The notes below the pieces were generated by a model. That model was not told where the DNA came from and ran no database searches. It was given only the letters and a program-made list of their open reading frames with translations. A program made the position numbers and the translations under genes. Of a DNA stretch of 64,000 nucleotides, positions 63,118 through 64,000 are shown piece after piece (positions within the stretch are counted from its first letter, which is position 1; each line of letters starts with the position of its first letter). Source of the DNA: NBLH01 sp050296515 (GTDB lineage Bacteria; Bacteroidota; Bacteroidia; Bacteroidales; NBLH01); assembly GCA_050296515.1 (NCBI GenBank), contig JBNKRJ010000026.1, forward strand, positions 1 through 64,000, read 5' to 3'.

Positions 63118-63897
63118 ATGAAAGCAATATTAATTAGCCTGTTAACAATACTCCCGATTTTTACCGGGGGATTTTTTAGAGGTCAAACCAACAATTTGGA
63201 AAGCGAGCAAATATTTAGGCCCGGAGAAGTTTTAAAATACGAAATGTCTTATGGTTGGATAAAAGGTGGTGAAGCAAGCCTGAATTTACAAGAGGTAAAT
63301 TTCAATGGCAAAGATGCTTATCATGTGAAAGCTGAGGGGCGAACTACAGGTATTGCCCATACTTTATACCATGTAAAAGATGTTTACGAAAGCTATTTTG
63401 ATCCGCACACCGGAATGCCTTATAAATCAGTTATGGACCTCAAAGAAGGAAAATACAGAAATTATAACGAAGTTTATTACGATCATTCATCCGGCACACT
63501 GGTTAGTAAACAATCGGGGAAGAAGCAAATTGATAAAAAAGAAATTTTTGATATAGTTTCAGCATTTTACCAACTAAGGAAAAGTTTAGATAATTTAAGT
63601 ACAAATGAAAAGGTTACAATTCACACCTATTTTCATGATGAACCATGGGATTTAGTTGTGAGATTTAAAGGTTATGAAACCATACAAACCGATTTAGGTA
63701 AGATTAGATGTATGAAGTTTAAGCCGGTTGTTATTGAGGGTACATTTGAGAGTGATGATGCACTTGATATCTGGATCTCTGCAGATAAAAATAAAGTGCC
63801 AATTCGTGTAAAAATGGGGCTTTGGGTTGGCTCGTTTAAAACAGATTTAACAAGCTTTTCTGGCTTAACTCATCCAATTAATTTCATTAAAAATTAA
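63118..63897 (+). CDS. DUF3108 exported protein
   Basis: A 259-residue protein with a signal peptide (ILISLLTILPIFTGG). The body matches the DUF3108 layout: FRPGEVLKYEMSYGWIKGGEASLNL, GRTTGIAHTLYHVKDVYESYFDPHTGMPYKSV, FDIVSAFYQLR, and IRCMKFKPVVIEGTFESDDALDIWISADKNKVPIRVKM. Such proteins lie in the periplasm or at the outer membrane; the role is unknown. A terminator follows. Confidence 0.85.
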   Translation: MKAILISLLTILPIFTGGFFRGQTNNLESEQIFRPGEVLKYEMSYGWIKGGEASLNLQEVNFNGKDAYHVKAEGRTTGIAHTLYHVKDVYESYFDPHTGMPYKSVMDLKEGKYRNYNEVYYDHSSGTLVSKQSGKKQIDKKEIFDIVSAFYQLRKSLDNLSTNEKVTIHTYFHDEPWDLVVRFKGYETIQTDLGKIRCMKFKPVVIEGTFESDDALDIWISADKNKVPIRVKMGLWVGSFKTDLTSFSGLTHPINFIKN

Positions 63898-63933
63898 TTT
63901 TTGAGGAATATTCAATATCTTCGAAAAATATTT

Positions 63934-63976
63934 AAAGGCTTGATTTAGTTTATATCTAATCAAGCTTTTATTTTTA
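63934..63976 (+). terminator. Terminator after the DUF3108 gene
   Basis: GCTTGATTTAG / CTAATCAAGC stem with a T-rich tail to 63976. Confidence 0.75.
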
Positions 63977-63987
63977 AAATAATAATT

Positions 63988-64000
63988 ATGAGAAGATATT
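63988..64000 (+). CDS. Start of a gene cut by the window end
   Basis: ATGAGAAGATAT follows the terminator, so a gene beginning MRRY probably starts here. Only four codons are visible. Confidence 0.25.

Noticed and set aside
1..64000. tRNA or rRNA genes
   Set aside because: No cloverleaf with a CCA-like end and no rRNA-like block was recognised in the intergenic regions read; a computed scan would decide.

Overview
The window looks like a low-G+C chromosome segment of a Bacteroidota bacterium, probably an environmental, Bacteroidales/Marinilabiliales-like lineage; the exact taxon is an inference. The signs are a type IX secretion C-terminal sorting domain (pseudogene near 33 kb), many SPII lipoproteins and TonB-plug or carboxypeptidase-regulatory proteins, promoters of the TTTG-N20-TAnnTTTG kind, weak Shine-Dalgarno signals, an S16 protein with a long acidic tail, and Bacteroidota-type IS66 and IS21 elements.

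Region 1 (1-9.8 kb) is accessory DNA. It opens with a 5'-truncated PAAR-like protein carrying two Ig-like repeats. Next come a putative metallopeptidase effector (1025-2155) with two paralogous secreted candidate immunity proteins, then a putative papain-like cysteine protease effector (3176-4372) with three paralogous lipoprotein candidate immunity genes. A decayed 3' end of another copy of the second effector lies just before the third lipoprotein. A second, truncated copy of the PAAR core ends the cassette and is cut by an IS66 element, which abuts an IS21 remnant. Beyond these lie a beheaded, frameshifted beta-barrel gene and an orphan 3' end of pyruvate phosphate dikinase. The layout suggests recombination-driven swapping of effector tips for a contractile injection (T6SS-like) apparatus. 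No structural genes of such an apparatus lie in the window.

Region 2 (10-13.6 kb) holds a degenerate M23-like secreted protein, a secreted caspase with an EF-hand-like loop and C-terminal Tudor-knot-like repeats, and a lipoprotein with a barrel-like tail.

Region 3 (13.7-32.5 kb) is mostly housekeeping: rpsP-rimM, ferredoxin-NADP reductase, a TonB-plug/macroglobulin-like protein, an M28 peptidase, LpxH, a Cache-PAS histidine kinase with its NarL-type regulator, Ddl, a Na/Pi cotransporter, a radical SAM/SPASM enzyme and a one-chain molybdenum hydroxylase. A 238-bp MITE with perfect inverted repeats and a 10-bp target duplication sits at the start codon of a small ORF near 26.1 kb.

Region 4 (32.5-40.5 kb) has a T9SS cargo pseudogene with three in-frame stops, a lipoprotein, a GT39-type membrane glycosyltransferase, a DUF4143 ATPase preceded by three 33-bp repeats and overlapping a sirtuin gene, and an ECF sigma/anti-sigma pair.

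Region 5 (40.5-64 kb) contains dnaE, pyk, a fold-back element, an alpha/beta hydrolase, a DUF6122 membrane protein, a dienelactone hydrolase, a lipoprotein archaemetzincin, a SatD/DUF3307 pair with an upstream palindrome, asd and a TPR histidine kinase. A lipid-flavoured group follows (acyltransferase, two methyltransferases, a KAS III enzyme), then dtd-mazG-deoC, an FkbM methyltransferase, a second MITE-like element and a DUF3108 protein. I found no tRNA, rRNA or CRISPR array.
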